Source: an uncultured Erysipelotrichaceae bacterium (lineage in GTDB: Bacteria > Bacillota_I > Bacilli_A > RF39 > UBA660). From it: a DNA stretch of 7,236 nucleotides. The position numbers and the translations under genes are program-made. Below the pieces are notes generated by a model. It worked only from the letters and a program-made list of their open reading frames with translations. It had not been told where the DNA came from and made no database searches. The stretch lies in the NCBI GenBank assembly GCA_902768065.1, contig CACXJP010000079.1:1-7236 (forward strand). Direction: 5' to 3'. Positions 4,501 to 7,236 of this stretch are shown piece by piece. Each line of letters opens with the position of its first letter. Position 1 is the stretch's first letter.

Positions 4501-7236
4501 ATGAAAATACACTTAGACAGACAGAAAGATAGAGAGATTGAGTTATTAGACATTGATTTACCAAAATTAAAAGAAGAACCAAAGCCGGAGAAAAAACGAC
4601 TTGTTTTTTGGTGGAATAAAAAGAAGAAAAAAAGCTTTTTGAATCAAAAAAATGAGCAAATTGAAGTATTAGATATTGATGAACCAATAAAAAATGAAGA
4701 GAATAAGAAAAAAACTAAATTACTAAATAAAATTAAATTACCAAGGATAAAAAACAAAGTAAAATTTGCTTCAGCATGTTTTGGAACATTAGTTATCTTT
4801 ATACTAGCACTTTCTTTGATTACGGGTAAAAACATAGTGTCTATAAGTGCAAAGAAATTTTTAAATGGATTGGGTATATATACAGAAGAAGTAAAAAAAG
4901 TAGAAATACAGTCTAATGATTATGATAGTCAAGGCTCTTGGCATATAGATAAATCAGCAAAATGGACAGGAACAAATACTGCTCAAGTTACGTTTGATGT
5001 TAATTCTATTATGAAAACAGGAGATCATTATAAAGATATTGTATTAGTACTTGATATATCAGGCTCAATGTCCGGAGATAAAATTGCAAAAGCTATTAGT
5101 GACTCTAAAGAATTAGTTAGTTATTTACTATCAAATAATCAAAATCGAATAGCGATTGTTACATTTGATAGTACATCGACTATAATATCAAATTTTTCTA
5201 ATGATAAGGACGATTTATTGACCAAATTAGATGCCATTACAACAACTGGTTGTACAAACTACAACGCAGCACTTCAAAATGTAGATATTGTTATGAACGG
5301 ATATACAAAACAGTCTAATCGAGACGTTGTAACATTGTTTTTAACAGATGGATATCCAAATGAAGATACTCCAAATCAAGTTGGAACTTTCGAAGTGTTA
5401 AAAGATAAATATCCATATATGACAATTAATGGTGTTCAATATGAAATGGGAACAGATATTATTGATGAAATTAAACAAATAACTGATTCTCAATGGGTAG
5501 CTGATCAATCAACATTAAATAATGTCTTATTTGATGCCTCAATTTCTCCTATTGTATATGAAGAATTTATTGTTACTGATTATGTTCATGATGATTATTT
5601 TACTATTGGATCTGTAAACGATATTAAAGTTTCGATTGGAACTGTAACTTTGGAAGAAGAATCTGGATTACAAAAAATCACTTGGAATTTAGGTTCAAAT
5701 GCTTATATGACCGGTGGAAATGCAAAAATGACTATCAATCTTACTTTAAAGCAACAATATGTAGGAAGTGAAGGTTACTGTCCAACTAACAAAAAAGAAA
5801 AAGTAGAATATAAGTTACCAGAGGATACTGAAAAAACAGTTAATAGTACAAATACTCCGGTACTTAAAAACAAATATGATGTTATATATGATACAAATAC
5901 TCCAAGTAATTGTACACTTCCTGACATTGCAAGCGAAAAACATTTCATATATCAAAATGTGACAAAGAAAGATACTGAATTGTCGTGCGAAGGATATTTA
6001 TTTAAAGGTTGGGAAATAGATGAAGATGATGCAAAAGATATTACAAAAGTAAATGATGATGTATTTGTAATGCCTGAACATGATGTAACAATAAGAGCTA
6101 CCTGGACTAGACAGTCTATTGTTAAAACAATGGATGGAACAGTTCATGAAAAAACGACATTATATAAAGTATTGCAAAATGAAGCTGCAACTGGAACATA
6201 CGCCAAAGAATATACAGGAAATCACCAAGATAGTATGGATGCTTCTAAATCAACACAAAAGATCTATTACTATTATGGTTCAAATGCAACGAATGGAACA
6301 GCGATACTTGACAAAAATAATGTATTATTTGCCGGACAATGTTGGCAAATGATAAGAACAACAGATACTGGTGGAGTTAAGATGATATACAATGGGGAAG
6401 CAGTAGATAACCAATGTTTATCTACACGTGGTACGCATGTGGGATATGCATCTAGAACAAGCCAAAACTTAGCTTCTAACTATTGGTATGGAACAGATTA
6501 TACATATGATAGTGTTTCTAAGAAATTTAAAGTTAGTGGTACAACAGAACAAACTGTGTGGAATGAGAGCAATGGACCTGGATTAATTGGAAAATATACT
6601 TGTAAATTAACAAGTGAAGATGGTTCATGTTCAACCTTATATTTAGTAGAGTCATATTACAATACGTCAAGTGCTTATGTAATACCATTAAAATCAAATT
6701 CACATTATTCGCAATTTGGAACTTTGCAATTTAATGCAAGTTATAATTCACCAACTTATGTTGGATACATGTACGGAGATGTTTATGAATACAGTTCAAC
6801 AGGTACAACACTAGGTCAAAGATTTGAAACAACACAAACTATGTTACAATTGACATCTCTAGAAACATCTTACTGGTATGCCGACAGTATTGATTATGGT
6901 ACTTTAACAGCAAATCGATATTCGTTAATAAATCCATACCAAGTAAGTGCAACAACAGATTATCCTAATTTGGTAGGAAAATATACTTTTATAAGTTCAA
7001 GCCAAACAAATACTGCAACTGATGTTTACTACATTGCAGCAGTTAATAATACAAAAATGTATTATAAGCAACTACAAAGTGGTAATCTGCTATCTGCTTA
7101 CGAACCAATAGTGTTTGGAGATTCCATTCGTGACAATGGAGATGGTACATATACAATTAATAATCCAACCAATGTGACATTATCTGATTGGTATACAAAT
7201 TATGCAAATTATAAAGAAAAATATACATGTAATGAT
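4501..7236 (+). CDS. Large type II membrane-anchored surface protein with VWA and InlB-like repeat domains, partial (runs off window)
   Basis: ATG at 4501 has AGGTG (4490-4494) six bases upstream; 912 codons follow without a stop. Residues 1-88 are a Lys-rich cytosolic tail with two copies of IE-x-LDID-x-P (13-21, 54-62). Residues 90-108 (FASACFGTLVIFILALSLITG region) form one transmembrane helix with no signal-peptidase or lipobox site, so the rest should face outward. Residues about 178-355 are a von Willebrand A domain: LVLDISGSM gives the MIDAS Asp185/Ser187/Ser189, with Thr252 in GCTNYNAAL and Asp283 in FLTDGYPNE, consistent with metal-dependent ligand binding. Residues about 351-450 resemble the beta-sandwich found after VWA in pilin-like adhesins (EEFIVTDYVHDDYFTIG, then ITWNLG). 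Residues about 457-535 match the InlB B-repeat/Flg_new pattern (GYLFKGWEI, then MPEHDVTIRATW). Residues 600 onward (NNVLFAGQCWQMIRTTDTGG) are a repeat region of a type I associate with uncultured gut Firmicutes. An adhesin role is inferred; the ligand is unknown. Confidence 0.88.
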   Translation, partial: MKIHLDRQKDREIELLDIDLPKLKEEPKPEKKRLVFWWNKKKKKSFLNQKNEQIEVLDIDEPIKNEENKKKTKLLNKIKLPRIKNKVKFASACFGTLVIFILALSLITGKNIVSISAKKFLNGLGIYTEEVKKVEIQSNDYDSQGSWHIDKSAKWTGTNTAQVTFDVNSIMKTGDHYKDIVLVLDISGSMSGDKIAKAISDSKELVSYLLSNNQNRIAIVTFDSTSTIISNFSNDKDDLLTKLDAITTTGCTNYNAALQNVDIVMNGYTKQSNRDVVTLFLTDGYPNEDTPNQVGTFEVLKDKYPYMTINGVQYEMGTDIIDEIKQITDSQWVADQSTLNNVLFDASISPIVYEEFIVTDYVHDDYFTIGSVNDIKVSIGTVTLEEESGLQKITWNLGSNAYMTGGNAKMTINLTLKQQYVGSEGYCPTNKKEKVEYKLPEDTEKTVNSTNTPVLKNKYDVIYDTNTPSNCTLPDIASEKHFIYQNVTKKDTELSCEGYLFKGWEIDEDDAKDITKVNDDVFVMPEHDVTIRATWTRQSIVKTMDGTVHEKTTLYKVLQNEAATGTYAKEYTGNHQDSMDASKSTQKIYYYYGSNATNGTAILDKNNVLFAGQCWQMIRTTDTGGVKMIYNGEAVDNQCLSTRGTHVGYASRTSQNLASNYWYGTDYTYDSVSKKFKVSGTTEQTVWNESNGPGLIGKYTCKLTSEDGSCSTLYLVESYYNTSSAYVIPLKSNSHYSQFGTLQFNASYNSPTYVGYMYGDVYEYSSTGTTLGQRFETTQTMLQLTSLETSYWYADSIDYGTLTANRYSLINPYQVSATTDYPNLVGKYTFISSSQTNTATDVYYIAAVNNTKMYYKQLQSGNLLSAYEPIVFGDSIRDNGDGTYTINNPTNVTLSDWYTNYANYKEKYTCND
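4537..4686 (+). repeat. Duplicated IE-x-LDID-x-P motif in the cytosolic tail
   Basis: Bases 4537-4563 and 4660-4686 encode IELLDIDLP and IEVLDIDEP, 41 residues apart. They differ at several bases, so the duplication is old and kept at the protein level. Each is followed by a Lys/Glu-rich stretch. The motif sits on the inner side of the membrane and could bind a cytosolic partner; that function is inferred. Confidence 0.7.
6481..7230 (+). repeat. Divergent protein repeats (YWY...GKYTC module) in the surface protein
   Basis: Three related modules can be aligned. Residues 661-701 begin YWYGTDYTYD and end LIGKYTC. Residues 791-830 begin YWYADSIDYG and end LVGKYTF. Residues 871-910 begin VFGDSIRDNG and end KEKYTC. 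Each spans about 40 residues; the first two are followed by a strand of the form LYLVESYYNTSSAYVIPL or VYYIAAVNNTKMYYKQL. Spacing is 130, then 80 residues. The third module is cut soon after its KYTC by the window end, so more copies are expected downstream. Confidence 0.65.

Noticed and set aside
4376..4835. Two minus-strand ORFs (4376-4687 and 4644-4835)
   Set aside because: Their low-complexity Phe/Ser/Leu-rich translations are antisense shadows of the Lys-rich tail of the surface protein, and no ribosome binding site is seen.
6119..6352. Plus-strand ORF of 77 residues
   Set aside because: It lies wholly within the surface-protein frame, and its Met/Gln/Lys-rich translation shows no domain.
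1..7236. Mycoplasma code (TGA = Trp)
   Set aside because: Trp positions in valS and the surface protein are TGG, and no in-frame TGA occurs in the long open frames.
1..7236. CRISPR array, tRNA or rRNA genes
   Set aside because: No regularly spaced identical repeats and no cloverleaf or rRNA-like stretch were found on either strand.

Overview
The window is AT-rich (roughly 30% GC by eye) and reads as a low-GC Firmicute. Support comes from a canonical valine T-box riboswitch, AGGAGG-type ribosome binding sites, a Bacillus-like valyl-tRNA synthetase without the zinc-finger insert, and a large surface protein of a kind I associate with uncultured gut Bacilli/Clostridia. Tryptophans in the long frames are encoded by TGG and no in-frame TGA appears, so the standard bacterial code fits better than the Mycoplasma code.

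Left part (1-340): the start of an ISNCY/IS1202-like transposase on the minus strand. It runs off the left edge and is broken by an A8 tract. Behind it lie two 26-bp tandem direct repeats that probably belong to the IS end. Middle (353-3762): a complete transcription unit with a consensus promoter, a T-box leader with specifier codon GUA, a small HAD-fold phosphatase of the 5'(3')-deoxyribonucleotidase type, valS, and a rho-independent terminator. valS carries one frameshift at about position 1829, inside the editing domain. Next (3789-4285): a remnant of a phage/plasmid-type replication (DnaD/RepA-like) protein. It can be rebuilt perfectly if one A and one T are removed from two 8-nt homopolymers.

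Right part (4501-7236): one reading frame of 912 codons, open to the window end and therefore missed by ORF callers that need a stop. It encodes a type II membrane-anchored surface protein: a Lys-rich cytosolic tail with a duplicated LDID-P motif, one transmembrane helix, a von Willebrand A domain with an intact MIDAS, a beta-sandwich stretch, an InlB B-repeat-like domain, and a Cys-containing repeat region that continues past the window.

The most notable points are the giant modular surface protein, the HAD phosphatase placed under valine T-box control, and the pattern that every 8-nt homopolymer I found in coding DNA breaks a frame while the many 7-nt runs do not. A sequencing artefact, decay of mobile genes, or slippage could explain that pattern.
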